A stretch of DNA of 64,000 nt from Bacillus sp. FJAT-28004 (lineage in GTDB: Bacteria > Bacillota > Bacilli > Paenibacillales > Paenibacillaceae), in assembly GCF_001280845.1 (NCBI RefSeq), contig NZ_LGHP01000001.1, forward strand, positions 4,075,093 through 4,139,092, given 5' to 3'. Both the position numbers and the translations under genes were made by a program. Shown here in pieces: positions 1 to 9,484 of this stretch. The notes below the pieces were generated by a model. The model was given only the letters and a program-made list of their open reading frames with translations. It searched no databases and had not been told where the DNA came from. Every line of letters begins with the position of its first letter. Position 1 is the first letter of the stretch.

Positions 1-2
1 GT

Positions 3-275
3 TTCCCAGCGGGCGACGCATTTCTCGTATATCCAGGTGCTGACGGACCAATTGAGTCGATCAGGCTGGAGGTGCTTACGGAAGCGCTGCAGGATCTTCG
101 CGCACTTGAGCTTCTGGAGCGGAGCACCTCACGAGAAGCGGTCATTGCCTTACTGGAAGATGGCTTAGAGCAAGAACTATCCTTTGAAGCATACCCGCGA
201 GAGACGGAATGGTATATCCGCAAGCGTGAGGAAATTAACCGTCTAATTGGCGAGCATGCAAAATCAAAACAGTAA
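3..275 (+). CDS. DUF4091-type protein, C-terminal fragment
   Basis: This is the end of a gene that begins before the window. The open frame runs from base 3 to a stop at 273-275, giving the last 90 residues; the internal ATG-like start is not needed. The piece reads PAGDAFLVYPG, then a GPIESIRLE stretch and a helix of the type EALQDLRALELLE. That pattern is typical of the C-terminus of DUF4091 proteins, predicted to be glycoside-hydrolase-like and often found in polysaccharide-use loci. It lies 45 bp upstream of the GH35 gene on the same strand, so it is probably in that operon. The substrate cannot be told from this fragment. Confidence 0.6.
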   Translation, partial: FPAGDAFLVYPGADGPIESIRLEVLTEALQDLRALELLERSTSREAVIALLEDGLEQELSFEAYPRETEWYIRKREEINRLIGEHAKSKQ

Positions 276-320
276 TGGAAAGTAGAATACATCTAGTTCA
301 TGAGCAGAGGAGTAATTGAC

Positions 321-2084
321 ATGGCATCATTCACAATGAAAGGTAATCAATTTCTTTATGAGGGTAAACCCTTAACGATTTTGTCGGGAGCAATTCACTA
401 TTTCCGTGTTATTCCTGAGTATTGGAAGGATCGATTGCTTAAGCTGAAGGCTTGCGGTTTTAATACGGTTGAAACGTATGTTGCTTGGAATATGCACGAG
501 CCGGAGGAAGGTAAGTTCTGTTTCACGGGAATGGCGGATATTGTGGCGTTTATCGAGATCGCAGCAGAGCTAGAATTGCATGTGATTGTACGTCCTAGTC
601 CTTACATTTGTGCGGAGTGGGAGTTCGGTGGAATGCCAGCTTGGCTGCTTGCCGAGGATGGAATGCGCTTGCGCTGTTATGACGAGTTATTTTTGTCAAA
701 AGTGGATGCTTATTATGATGTGCTGCTGCCGATGTTGAAGCCTTTGCTATGTACGAATGGCGGTCCGATCATTGCGATGCAAATTGAGAATGAGTACGGC
801 AGCTACGGAAATGACCTGAAATATCTTGAACATATAAAGGAAAGCATGATTTCGCGCGGGATGGACGTTATGCTGTTCACCTCAGATGGTCCAGAAGATT
901 TTATGCTGCAGGGCGGGATGATTCCAGGTGTTTTTGAAACCGTAAACTTTGGTTCGAGAACAGAAGAGGCTTTTAATAGCTTAAAGCAAGTACAGCCTGA
1001 CAAGCCGCTCATGTGCATGGAGTATTGGAACGGTTGGTTCGATCATTGGAACAAGCCGCATCATACGCGGGATGCAAAGGAAGCCGTACAAGTATTTGAG
1101 GATATGCTGAATGCTGGCGGATCGGTTAACTTCTATATGTTCCATGGCGGAACGAACTTCGGATTCTATAATGGAGCCAACAACCATGGGAAATACGAGC
1201 CTACGGTAACGAGCTACGACTATGATAGTCCAGTGACAGAGTGGGGGGATATTACGGAAAAGTACCTCCTGTTAAGGGAGCTTATCGCAAAACATTTTGG
1301 CACGGCGTTAATGCCGCTTCCGGAGCCTGTTCGCAAAATGGGATATGGCAATGTTCAGATGAAGCCGGTTGCACCGCTGTTTGACCTGCTTCCGCTGCTG
1401 TCGACACCTGTGCAGCGTACTTGCCCTGAGCCAATGGAGAAGCTCGGACAGGATTATGGATTTATTTTATATACGACCAAGGTTTCTGGCCCTAGGCAAA
1501 ACTGTTCACTGGTCTTGCAGGAAGTTCATGATCGCGCACTCGTATTCTTGGATGGAGAGTATAGGGGAGTTATTGAGCGCTCTGATCCGCAGCCAATCGA
1601 GTTTGATGTGCCAGAGGGCGGGGCTGAGCTTCGTATTCTAGTTGAGAATATGGGTAGAACCAACTACGGACCGTATTTACGAGATTACAAGGGGATTACT
1701 GAGGGTGCGAGACTGGGCTTCCAATTCCTATTTGATTGGACGATTCATCCGCTGCCGCTTAATGATATTGCTCTTCTTAAAAAAGCATCTGGTGCTGGAG
1801 AGCGGGTGCAAGAGATAGGCAGTCCAACATTCTACCAAGGCTCCTTCAACATTGAGCAGGAGTCAGATATTGCAGATACCTTCCTGGCACTTGAGGGCTG
1901 GACAAAGGGAATTGTTTTTGTAAATGGCTTCAACCTCGGACGTTACTGGGAGGCAGGTCCGCAGAAGACGCTTTATGTTCCGGGTCCGCTGCTTCGTACT
2001 GGTGAAAATGAGATTGTAGTATTCGAGCTGCATGGGGCGAAAGAGCTGCAAGTGACGCTTCAAGATACACCTGATTTGGGGTAG
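321..2084 (+). CDS. GH35 beta-galactosidase
   Basis: Predicted retaining beta-galactosidase that removes terminal beta-galactose from oligosaccharides. No signal peptide is seen, so it probably works in the cytoplasm. The (beta/alpha)8 domain starts at once (FLYEGKPLTILSGAIHYFR). The GH35 signature GGPIIAMQIENEYG carries the acid/base Glu158, and MCMEYWNGWFDHW carries the nucleophile Glu234. A jelly-roll region occupies about residues 370-587, ending with the NGFNLGRYW motif usual in bacterial family members. An ATG exists at 300, but AGAGGAG at 306-312 lies 8 bases before the ATG at 321, so that start was chosen (587 residues, normal for the family). It is 56 bp upstream of the PL8 lyase gene in the same operon. 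Confidence 0.92.
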   Translation: MASFTMKGNQFLYEGKPLTILSGAIHYFRVIPEYWKDRLLKLKACGFNTVETYVAWNMHEPEEGKFCFTGMADIVAFIEIAAELELHVIVRPSPYICAEWEFGGMPAWLLAEDGMRLRCYDELFLSKVDAYYDVLLPMLKPLLCTNGGPIIAMQIENEYGSYGNDLKYLEHIKESMISRGMDVMLFTSDGPEDFMLQGGMIPGVFETVNFGSRTEEAFNSLKQVQPDKPLMCMEYWNGWFDHWNKPHHTRDAKEAVQVFEDMLNAGGSVNFYMFHGGTNFGFYNGANNHGKYEPTVTSYDYDSPVTEWGDITEKYLLLRELIAKHFGTALMPLPEPVRKMGYGNVQMKPVAPLFDLLPLLSTPVQRTCPEPMEKLGQDYGFILYTTKVSGPRQNCSLVLQEVHDRALVFLDGEYRGVIERSDPQPIEFDVPEGGAELRILVENMGRTNYGPYLRDYKGITEGARLGFQFLFDWTIHPLPLNDIALLKKASGAGERVQEIGSPTFYQGSFNIEQESDIADTFLALEGWTKGIVFVNGFNLGRYWEAGPQKTLYVPGPLLRTGENEIVVFELHGAKELQVTLQDTPDLG

Positions 2085-2140
2085 TGCTAAGTAATATAAG
2101 GTAATACCATCATGAACTGGAGATAGGAGAGGTTTCATTC

Positions 2141-5100
2141 ATGAATATCAGGAAGAGGTCTATTTCAATTGTAGTGGTATGCTGTATGGCATTTCAGCTT
2201 GTATTTGCCGGGCTGCCTGTTTTTGGCGGACAAGCTGATGCAAGTGCGAATACGATGGTTAATTTGATTACTAATGGCGGCTTTGAAGAAGGCGGCTTAA
2301 TTCCGGATAAAGGTTGGCAGGATGGAGGAAGACCGGCGGGTTGGGGCGTATGGCGCGCAATGGAAGGCAATCAGAACGTATCCGTTACGGAGGCCGTATA
2401 TCACACAGGAACACGATCTATACAAGTTAAACACGATAAGCTTGCTAGAACAGATATCGTTCCAGATCCGCTTGTGCCTATTACCCCAGGGCAAACCTAT
2501 AAGCTGCAAGCTTGGCTGAAGACGGATCAAGTACTGCCTGAAAATGTGAGTAAAGGCGTATATATTCGTACACAGTATTGCGGTGCTGATGGGAAAAAGA
2601 TTGAAGACGGTCCGTATCTTCCTTATGTAAAGGGAACAACAAACTGGACACCTTATGAACTGCTGCTGCAGGTTCCTGATAAAGCCCAAATTGCTAGTTT
2701 TAAAGTTGAAATATTTTTTGAGACGGGTACAGGTACGCTTTGGATTGACGACGTAACCCTCTCTCCGTTTAAAGATATTACGTCCATCGAGCTTAATCCG
2801 AAAAATGTGAACATGGATAAGGAGAAAAAGGTACAGCTGATTCCTACCGTGACACCTGCTAATGCACCGATTGATGACCTGATTTGGAGTTCATCCAATA
2901 CGTTGGTAGCAACGGTTCAAAACGGAGAAGTAACTGCTCATGATTACGGTACTGCGGTTATTACCGCTACGACGAGTGATCGTAAAGTTTCCGCACAAAG
3001 CTTCGTAACGGTAGAATCAGAAGCGCAGAAGAAAGCATATGAAACGCTTCGTAAAAAATGGGCGACAAAGCTGGTAGGCGGGGAAGGGATTGATATGAAC
3101 GATCCTGAGCTCGCGGCAAATGTTGAAGCGTTAGTGAACCGTATGACGAATACAGAAGGTACAGGAAGATGGGACACGCTGAATAAGGCTGCCGATCCGG
3201 ATACATTATGGGAAGGTGTCATTAGCAAAACTCAAAATGATTCTTGGCGCATCTCCTGGGCATATGGAATTATTCGAGATCTCTCGTTGACTTATTCGAT
3301 GAAAGGCTCCTCCCTCTATCAAAATGAAGATCTAAAGAACGATATCATTCATGCGATGGAATGGATGTTGAAGTATCAGTACAATTCCAGCAAGAAGATT
3401 ACTGGGAACTGGTGGGATTGGGAGATTGGGACACCGCAGGAGATTATGAACATCCTGTCGTTAATGTATGATGCAATGCCACAAGAATTGATTGGAAAAT
3501 ATATTGAAGCTGTCGATAAGTTCGTACCAGATCCGAAGAAACGTGTAGCGAACTCAGCAACAATCGAGACAGGAGCGAACCTGCTCGATAAAGCACTCGT
3601 TGTGACGCTGCGGGGTATTGTTGGTCAACATGCAGCTAAAGTCATGCAGGGACGTGATTCGATTGCGGATGAGTTCTTGTATGTGAAGAAGGGGGATGGA
3701 CTTTATGAAGATGGTTCCCTCGTTCAACACACGAGCATAGCTTACACCGGCGGCTACGGTGCTGTATTGCTTGGACGTATGGCTGATCTATTTTATATTT
3801 TTGCGGATTCAGAGTGGGCCATTACAGACTCGAATGCTAACCATGTTTATAGCTGGGTAAAGGATTCTTTTGAGCCGCTTCTATATAAAGGTGCCATTCT
3901 AGACTCGGTTAAAGGTCGTAGCATTTCTCGTGCTGCCGACTCTGATCATATTACAGGGCGCTCCATTATAATGACACTGCTGCGTCTGGCGCAGTCCGCT
4001 CCACCTGCAATTGCGGAGCAGACAAAAAGCATGGTGAAGGAATGGGTACTGTCTGACACTACTTTTGAACATTATTACAAGGGATTGCCATTATATGAAC
4101 TTCATTTATTGAAGCAATTAATGCAGGATGACAGCGTTGCTCCTCGTGGAGAGCTGGTTCATACGCAAATGTTTGCGGGTATGGATCGGGCTGTTCAGCT
4201 TCGTCCAGACTTCGGTCTTTCTATCAGCATGTTCTCTGATCGCATTGCAGCATTTGAATATGGCAATGGTGAGAATAAAAAAGGCTGGTACACAGGAATC
4301 GGAATGACGAATGTATACAATAGCGACTTGAAGCAGTTTAGTGACCATTATTGGCCAACCATTGATAGCTACAGGTTGCCAGGAACAACGACAGACCATT
4401 CCTATAAAGACCCTGCAGAATGGGCCAACTATATGAACGGCAAGGATTGGGTGGGCGGCTCAGTAATTGATGATTACTATGGAGCCGTGGGTATGGAGTT
4501 CTCGCTTGCAGGCAGTACAGGAAGTTCTTTGCAAGGAAAAAAATCATGGTTCTTGTTCGATGATGAAATGGTTGCAGTAGGTTCTAATATTGCCAACAAC
4601 ACGGCGAACATGACAGAAACGATCGTTGAGAATCGTCAGCTAACACAAGCGGGAGCCAATAAGCTTATTGTTAACGGTCATGAAATGCCAACAGATTTAG
4701 GCTGGCAGGAACAAATGACGGATGTGAAATGGGCTCATATGGAGGGCAATGCAGCCGGTTCTGATATCGGCTACGTATTCCCTTCCGGAGAAAAAGTGAC
4801 GGGTAAACGTGAAGCTCGCGAGGGAGCTTGGAGCGAAATTAATAAGGGCGGTCCAACGGATGTAGTGAAGCGCAATTACTTAAGCCTTGCCATCGAGCAT
4901 GGCAAATTACCGACCGCAGGCGCTTATGAATATGTGCTACTTCCAGGCAAAACGCCGGAGCAAACAGCTGCATATGAAGCGAGTCCAGATATTCAAGTAC
5001 TGGCTAAGACGGAGCGGGTTCATGCTGTAAAAGAAACGAAGCAGCAGGTTACAGGTTTGAATTTCTGGGAAGCTTCTGCTTTTCAATATGTGAAGACCGA

Positions 5101-7393
5101 TAAGCCAATTTCCATGATGATTAAGGAGAAGGGCAACGAGCTTACCATCGCGATTGCTGAGCCTACACAGAAACAAGCTATGGTAACGGTTGATCTTGGT
5201 AAAATTGGATTACACATCGTTGCACAAGACCCGAGCATTCAGGTCGTGCAAACTTTCCCGTATACTCGCTTGGCAATCAATACGCAAGGAGCAGCAGGAA
5301 AGGTCCATACGATTACGTTGAAGGTTGATCCAAGCCAAACGATCGACATGGAAGGCATGCAGCCAGAAGAAGGTAAAACCTTTAAGATTCCAGTGATCGA
5401 GGATACCTTCGTTCGTAGTGGGGCGAATCATATAAATGTGAATAATGGCACCAAAGATTATGTTGAAGTTCGTGAATATGGTGAGGGATATACACAACGA
5501 TCTTTCATGAAGTTTGACCTTAGCAGCCTTGCCGGCGATATTGAGTCTGTAAAGCTGAAAGTCTACGGAAAAATAAATGATGGCGATGCCAAATACGATG
5601 CCAACTTAATCGGTGTTCACCACGTTGAAGATGATTCTTGGAAAGAGACCGAGATGGTGTGGGGCCATCAACCAGCCTATGGAAATGCAATCTCAACGAT
5701 TAGTTTCCAAAAAGTTGACAAGTGGCGTGAATACGAGCTGACGGATACCGTTAAAGCGGAGCTGCTGCATGATCAACGATTAAGTGTTGCATTGATTGAG
5801 CAGCCAGGCGTGAAAGGCTTGAATACACAGATCAAGAGTAAAGAGAACGCTGCGTTAGCGCCATATTTAGAAGTGACGACTAAGGCATCTGAGGGTGCAA
5901 AGGTGACGGAAGTCATCGTAACACCATCTGCAGCAACGATAAAACAAGGCGAGCAGGTAAAGCTTGAAGCGACTGCGAAGCCAGATCATGCAAAAAACAA
6001 ACAAGTCGTTTGGACAATGAGTAATGAGCATCGTGCACTCGCAACGCTGCAAGTCATTAATGGACAAGCCGTTGTAACAGGCGTGCTGCCTGGCAAGGTG
6101 GAGGTTATTGCAGCTTCTGTCGATGGAGGTTCTCAAGCGACTGTTACAATCGTGATAGAGGGCGAGGAAGTGAAGCCAGATCCAACACCGACTCCAATCC
6201 CAACGCCAAGCCCGACACCTGGACAATCAGGCTCGAATGGGTCGAAGATGAAAGATCAGGTTCAAGGCATGCTTGGCGGGCAGTTGAAAATAGACAGTAC
6301 AGACGAGCAATTAGCGGCTGGGCAAATTTTAATATCGATCTCAAATGGAGCTAAAAGTGTTCAGCTCTCTTCCGCTGCAATAACGAAGCTAGTGGAATGG
6401 AACAGCGAAGCTAAGCTGATTTTGAGCGGGAAGAATGTGTCTATTACGCTTCCACTGAAGCAAATAGCTAATCTTGAAGCGGCAAATGGCGTGCGAATCG
6501 GAATGGAGCCTATTGCTGAAGCGATGGTAACGACGATTGCAAATCATGTAAAAGGACTGGGCGCTTCACTAGTTACTATTGCAAATCAAGTTGTAATGGA
6601 GTCGGGCACCTTGCAGCCGATGTACGGCAGCTTGATTGAAGCTAGAAAGCTTGAAATGAAATGGATGATAGAAACGAAAGCAAATCCGGAACATTTGGCT
6701 GGGATGCGTTATGACGAGGATCGCAAAGCGCTTGTTCCTGTTCCAATGAAACTGAAAGCGGTTGGCAGTGGTGTAGAAGCAACCTTTGGCGGAATGCCAG
6801 GCGAAACCTACCTGTTGGTTGAAGCAAACAAGACGTTTACGGATCTTGAGAAGCATTGGGTGAAGAACGACGCGCAATACTTGGCATCCAAGTTCATTAT
6901 GCAAGGAAGAAATACAGATTCCTTCGTACCTCAGGCGAATATTACTCGCGCGGAGATGGCTGCTTTAATCGTTCGCATGTTGGATCTTGGTTTGAAAGGC
7001 TCAGAACTAACGTACACAGATGCAAGCGGCATGCAGGGCAAGTGGTACGAGAATGACATCATACGAGTGCATGAAGCTGGAATCATGACCGGTTATGCAG
7101 ATGGTTCGTTCAAGCCAGAGCAAACCATAACGCGACAAGAAATGGCGGTAATGATTGCTCGCGTTATGAGTAAGATTCAACCAGACTGGATGTCAGGGAC
7201 TGAAGCCTCCCAAGTGGATATTTTCGCGGATTCCAAAGACATTGCCGCTTGGAGCGTAAAGGAAGTTGCAGCAGCGGTGGAGAGAGGGCTGCTGCAAGGG
7301 GATAAGCAACAAAGATTTGCCCCTGCTGCAGTAGCGACTCGAGCGGAGGCAGCCGCTGTCGTGAAGAGAATACTGGATCAGATTAATCGGTAG
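2141..7393 (+). CDS. SLH-anchored multidomain polysaccharide lyase family 8
   Basis: Large secreted lyase that cleaves uronic-acid polysaccharide by beta-elimination. PL8 covers hyaluronan, chondroitin and xanthan lyases; the substrate is not decided here. Order: signal peptide 1-36, carbohydrate-binding-like domain about 41-206, Ig-like Big_2 domain 213-293, PL8 alpha/alpha toroid about 295-690 and beta-sheet domains to about 1080, DNRLRE/CBM96-like domain 1085-1245, second Big_2 1255-1345, Pro/Thr linker 1347-1362, an unassigned region, and three SLH repeats about 1565-1750. Known catalytic positions align: aromatic patch NWWDWEIGTP, Asn480 in TGANLLD, His530 and Tyr539 in DGSLVQHTSIAYTGGYG. 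The SLH repeats should hold it on the cell wall. AGGAGAGG precedes the ATG. The GH88 gene follows by 18 bp, which fits processing of unsaturated products. Confidence 0.92.
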   Translation: MNIRKRSISIVVVCCMAFQLVFAGLPVFGGQADASANTMVNLITNGGFEEGGLIPDKGWQDGGRPAGWGVWRAMEGNQNVSVTEAVYHTGTRSIQVKHDKLARTDIVPDPLVPITPGQTYKLQAWLKTDQVLPENVSKGVYIRTQYCGADGKKIEDGPYLPYVKGTTNWTPYELLLQVPDKAQIASFKVEIFFETGTGTLWIDDVTLSPFKDITSIELNPKNVNMDKEKKVQLIPTVTPANAPIDDLIWSSSNTLVATVQNGEVTAHDYGTAVITATTSDRKVSAQSFVTVESEAQKKAYETLRKKWATKLVGGEGIDMNDPELAANVEALVNRMTNTEGTGRWDTLNKAADPDTLWEGVISKTQNDSWRISWAYGIIRDLSLTYSMKGSSLYQNEDLKNDIIHAMEWMLKYQYNSSKKITGNWWDWEIGTPQEIMNILSLMYDAMPQELIGKYIEAVDKFVPDPKKRVANSATIETGANLLDKALVVTLRGIVGQHAAKVMQGRDSIADEFLYVKKGDGLYEDGSLVQHTSIAYTGGYGAVLLGRMADLFYIFADSEWAITDSNANHVYSWVKDSFEPLLYKGAILDSVKGRSISRAADSDHITGRSIIMTLLRLAQSAPPAIAEQTKSMVKEWVLSDTTFEHYYKGLPLYELHLLKQLMQDDSVAPRGELVHTQMFAGMDRAVQLRPDFGLSISMFSDRIAAFEYGNGENKKGWYTGIGMTNVYNSDLKQFSDHYWPTIDSYRLPGTTTDHSYKDPAEWANYMNGKDWVGGSVIDDYYGAVGMEFSLAGSTGSSLQGKKSWFLFDDEMVAVGSNIANNTANMTETIVENRQLTQAGANKLIVNGHEMPTDLGWQEQMTDVKWAHMEGNAAGSDIGYVFPSGEKVTGKREAREGAWSEINKGGPTDVVKRNYLSLAIEHGKLPTAGAYEYVLLPGKTPEQTAAYEASPDIQVLAKTERVHAVKETKQQVTGLNFWEASAFQYVKTDKPISMMIKEKGNELTIAIAEPTQKQAMVTVDLGKIGLHIVAQDPSIQVVQTFPYTRLAINTQGAAGKVHTITLKVDPSQTIDMEGMQPEEGKTFKIPVIEDTFVRSGANHINVNNGTKDYVEVREYGEGYTQRSFMKFDLSSLAGDIESVKLKVYGKINDGDAKYDANLIGVHHVEDDSWKETEMVWGHQPAYGNAISTISFQKVDKWREYELTDTVKAELLHDQRLSVALIEQPGVKGLNTQIKSKENAALAPYLEVTTKASEGAKVTEVIVTPSAATIKQGEQVKLEATAKPDHAKNKQVVWTMSNEHRALATLQVINGQAVVTGVLPGKVEVIAASVDGGSQATVTIVIEGEEVKPDPTPTPIPTPSPTPGQSGSNGSKMKDQVQGMLGGQLKIDSTDEQLAAGQILISISNGAKSVQLSSAAITKLVEWNSEAKLILSGKNVSITLPLKQIANLEAANGVRIGMEPIAEAMVTTIANHVKGLGASLVTIANQVVMESGTLQPMYGSLIEARKLEMKWMIETKANPEHLAGMRYDEDRKALVPVPMKLKAVGSGVEATFGGMPGETYLLVEANKTFTDLEKHWVKNDAQYLASKFIMQGRNTDSFVPQANITRAEMAALIVRMLDLGLKGSELTYTDASGMQGKWYENDIIRVHEAGIMTGYADGSFKPEQTITRQEMAVMIARVMSKIQPDWMSGTEASQVDIFADSKDIAAWSVKEVAAAVERGLLQGDKQQRFAPAAVATRAEAAAVVKRILDQINR

Positions 7394-7411
7394 TTGAAAG
7401 GATTGAAGGAC

Positions 7412-8530
7412 ATGTGGAAATTGGCAATTGAAGATGCAATGGGGAAGACGAAAATGAACATCCAGCGTTTTGGGGTTCGCTTCCCGCATGTCAGTGTCGA
7501 TGGCAAGTATGAACTCAATGATAATGAAGATTGGACAAATGGATTCTGGAGCGGAATGCTGTGGCTATGCTACGAGTATTCCGGTGATGAAACTTACCGT
7601 GATGCTGCTCGGCTCACGGTAAAGAGCTTCAAGCATCGAATGGAACAGCATATTGTGCTTGATCATCATGACATTGGATTCTTATATACCTTATCCTCGC
7701 AAGCACAGTGGATTTTAGAGCGGGATGAGGAAGCAAGAGAGCTGACTTTACAAGCAGCTGACGTGCTTCTGCGCCGCTTTAGAGAGAATGGGCAATACAT
7801 TCAGGCTTGGGGATTGCCTGGAGACGAGAAGCATGGCGGGCGCATGATTATTGATTGCCTCTTAAATCTTCCTCTGTTATTCTGGGCTTATAAACAAACG
7901 GGTGATGAGCGTTATCATGAGGTTGCCATCAAGCAGGCAGATCAAAGCCGCCGCTATCTTGTGCGCGGTGACGACAGCTCATACCATACCTTCGTGTTTA
8001 ATGAAGAAACGGGTGAAGCGCTCGGCGGTGCTACACATCAAGGTTATACCAATGGATCGACATGGGCCCGTGGTCAAGCATGGGGTGTTTATGGCTTTGC
8101 ACTTGCCTATCGTTACACCGGGAATAAGGCATATTTGGACACAGCGAAACGACTGGCAGCATACTTTCTTTCCCAACTGCCAGAGGATCATGTGGCCTAC
8201 TGGGACTTTGATGTTGAGATCGAAGAAGGTACGTACCGAGACAGCTCTGCTTCTGCGATCGTAGCCGCTGGCTTGCTCGAATTAGTGAGCCATCTGGACG
8301 ATAAAGACCCAGATCGCGCTGAATTTGAATGGAAGCTGAATCTGTCGATGACCTCGCTCGTTCGTCATTATTCGACGATGGGAGAAGAGGCAGAGGGGTT
8401 ATTAAAGCATGGCTCTTATTATGTAAGAGGAAATACAGCACCGGATGACTTTATGATCTGGGGAGACTATTTTTACCTTGAGGCACTTCTGCGTATGGAA
8501 AAAGGAATAAAAGGTTACTGGTACGAGTAA
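7412..8530 (+). CDS. GH88/GH105 unsaturated uronyl hydrolase
   Basis: Predicted cytoplasmic enzyme that removes the 4,5-unsaturated uronic acid left by polysaccharide lyases, by hydrating the double bond. It is an (alpha/alpha)6 barrel of 372 residues, normal for GH88. Asp87 in LDHHDIGFLY and Asp148 in RMIIDCLLNLPLLFWA match the two essential aspartates of Bacillus unsaturated glucuronyl hydrolase in motif and spacing (88 and 149 there). A TTG at 7394 directly abuts the lyase stop, but AAAGGA at 7397-7402 lies 9 bases before the ATG at 7412, so that start is preferred. Its position right behind the PL8 lyase supports a shared substrate. GH88 is favoured over GH105 but not proven. Confidence 0.88.
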   Translation: MWKLAIEDAMGKTKMNIQRFGVRFPHVSVDGKYELNDNEDWTNGFWSGMLWLCYEYSGDETYRDAARLTVKSFKHRMEQHIVLDHHDIGFLYTLSSQAQWILERDEEARELTLQAADVLLRRFRENGQYIQAWGLPGDEKHGGRMIIDCLLNLPLLFWAYKQTGDERYHEVAIKQADQSRRYLVRGDDSSYHTFVFNEETGEALGGATHQGYTNGSTWARGQAWGVYGFALAYRYTGNKAYLDTAKRLAAYFLSQLPEDHVAYWDFDVEIEEGTYRDSSASAIVAAGLLELVSHLDDKDPDRAEFEWKLNLSMTSLVRHYSTMGEEAEGLLKHGSYYVRGNTAPDDFMIWGDYFYLEALLRMEKGIKGYWYE

Positions 8531-8580
8531 ATGAAGTAAGAGAGCAGGCATTTAGGAAAAAGAAACGCGGTGATTCGACG

Positions 8581-9438
8581 ATGCCAACTATCGCACTCCT
8601 ACTCGTATTAGCATCTGGCTTTACGCATGCGATATGGAATCTGTTTGCGAAGCGCAGCATGAACAAAGATGTTTTTTTATGGATGATTAATATCCCGTGC
8701 TTTCTTCTGCTCACTCCCTACCTGGTTGATTGGTTAGTAAATAATACGCTTCCGTTGAAAGCTTACGGCCTCATACTGCTGTCTATTTTACTGCAGAGCG
8801 GATATTTTGTACTGTTATCCAAGGCATATCAGTTCGGTGATATTTCGCAAGTGTATCCGATTATGCGCGGGACGGGAGCGCTGCTGGTTCCTGTCCTAAG
8901 CATACTCATGTACAACGAATCCCTTTCTATTTTTGGGTGGGCAGGTTTAATGATTATCATTTATGGCATGATCCGCATCGGCGGCTTTAAGCTGAGTCGT
9001 GCACTGCTGCAAGACAAGATGTATGTGCGAGGACTTATGTGCGCTATCGGTGTCGGTTTATGCATAACAGGTTATACCTTGATCGACAAAATTATATTGG
9101 AATACATGCCACCGCTCGCATTGCTGGCGCTGTGCAACATTGGCTATATGCTCGTTCTGACACTTCCGGCTCTGCGCTCGAAAGCAATTAAGACGGAGTG
9201 GAAGCTCAATAAGATGCCGCTAATTGTTGGTTCTATTTTTTCTCCAGGTTCATATTTGTTATTTCTATTTGCCATGAATTTAGGCCCGTTGTCACATCTG
9301 TCTCCGATACGCGAGATCGGTACCGTGTTCGGTACGCTGCTCGGTATTCTAGTTCTGAAAGAGCAGCAGGGGAAAATGCGGATTGTGATGTCGATTGCGA
9401 TTACCACAGGAATTATTATAATAGGCACTCTTGGATAG
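8581..9438 (+). CDS. EamA/DMT-family membrane transporter
   Basis: A 285-residue very hydrophobic protein with about nine or ten membrane helices in two EamA halves, the second starting near residue 140. The N-terminus MPTIALLLVLASGFTHAIWN and the motif SQVYPIMRGTGALLVPV are typical of the drug/metabolite transporter superfamily. Substrates in this family vary widely and cannot be predicted. It lies 50 bp behind the uronyl hydrolase and 46 bp before the PHP hydrolase, so it probably belongs to the degradation operon and may move a sugar or breakdown product. GGTGA eight bases before the ATG is a modest ribosome site. Confidence 0.8.
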   Translation: MPTIALLLVLASGFTHAIWNLFAKRSMNKDVFLWMINIPCFLLLTPYLVDWLVNNTLPLKAYGLILLSILLQSGYFVLLSKAYQFGDISQVYPIMRGTGALLVPVLSILMYNESLSIFGWAGLMIIIYGMIRIGGFKLSRALLQDKMYVRGLMCAIGVGLCITGYTLIDKIILEYMPPLALLALCNIGYMLVLTLPALRSKAIKTEWKLNKMPLIVGSIFSPGSYLLFLFAMNLGPLSHLSPIREIGTVFGTLLGILVLKEQQGKMRIVMSIAITTGIIIIGTLG

Positions 9439-9484
9439 ATACGGAACTGCACGAATAAACGTGGGATATGGAAGGTGAATAACC

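Noticed and set aside
300..320. ATG at 300 as start of the GH35 gene
   Set aside because: The ribosome site AGAGGAG lies after this ATG and in front of the ATG at 321.
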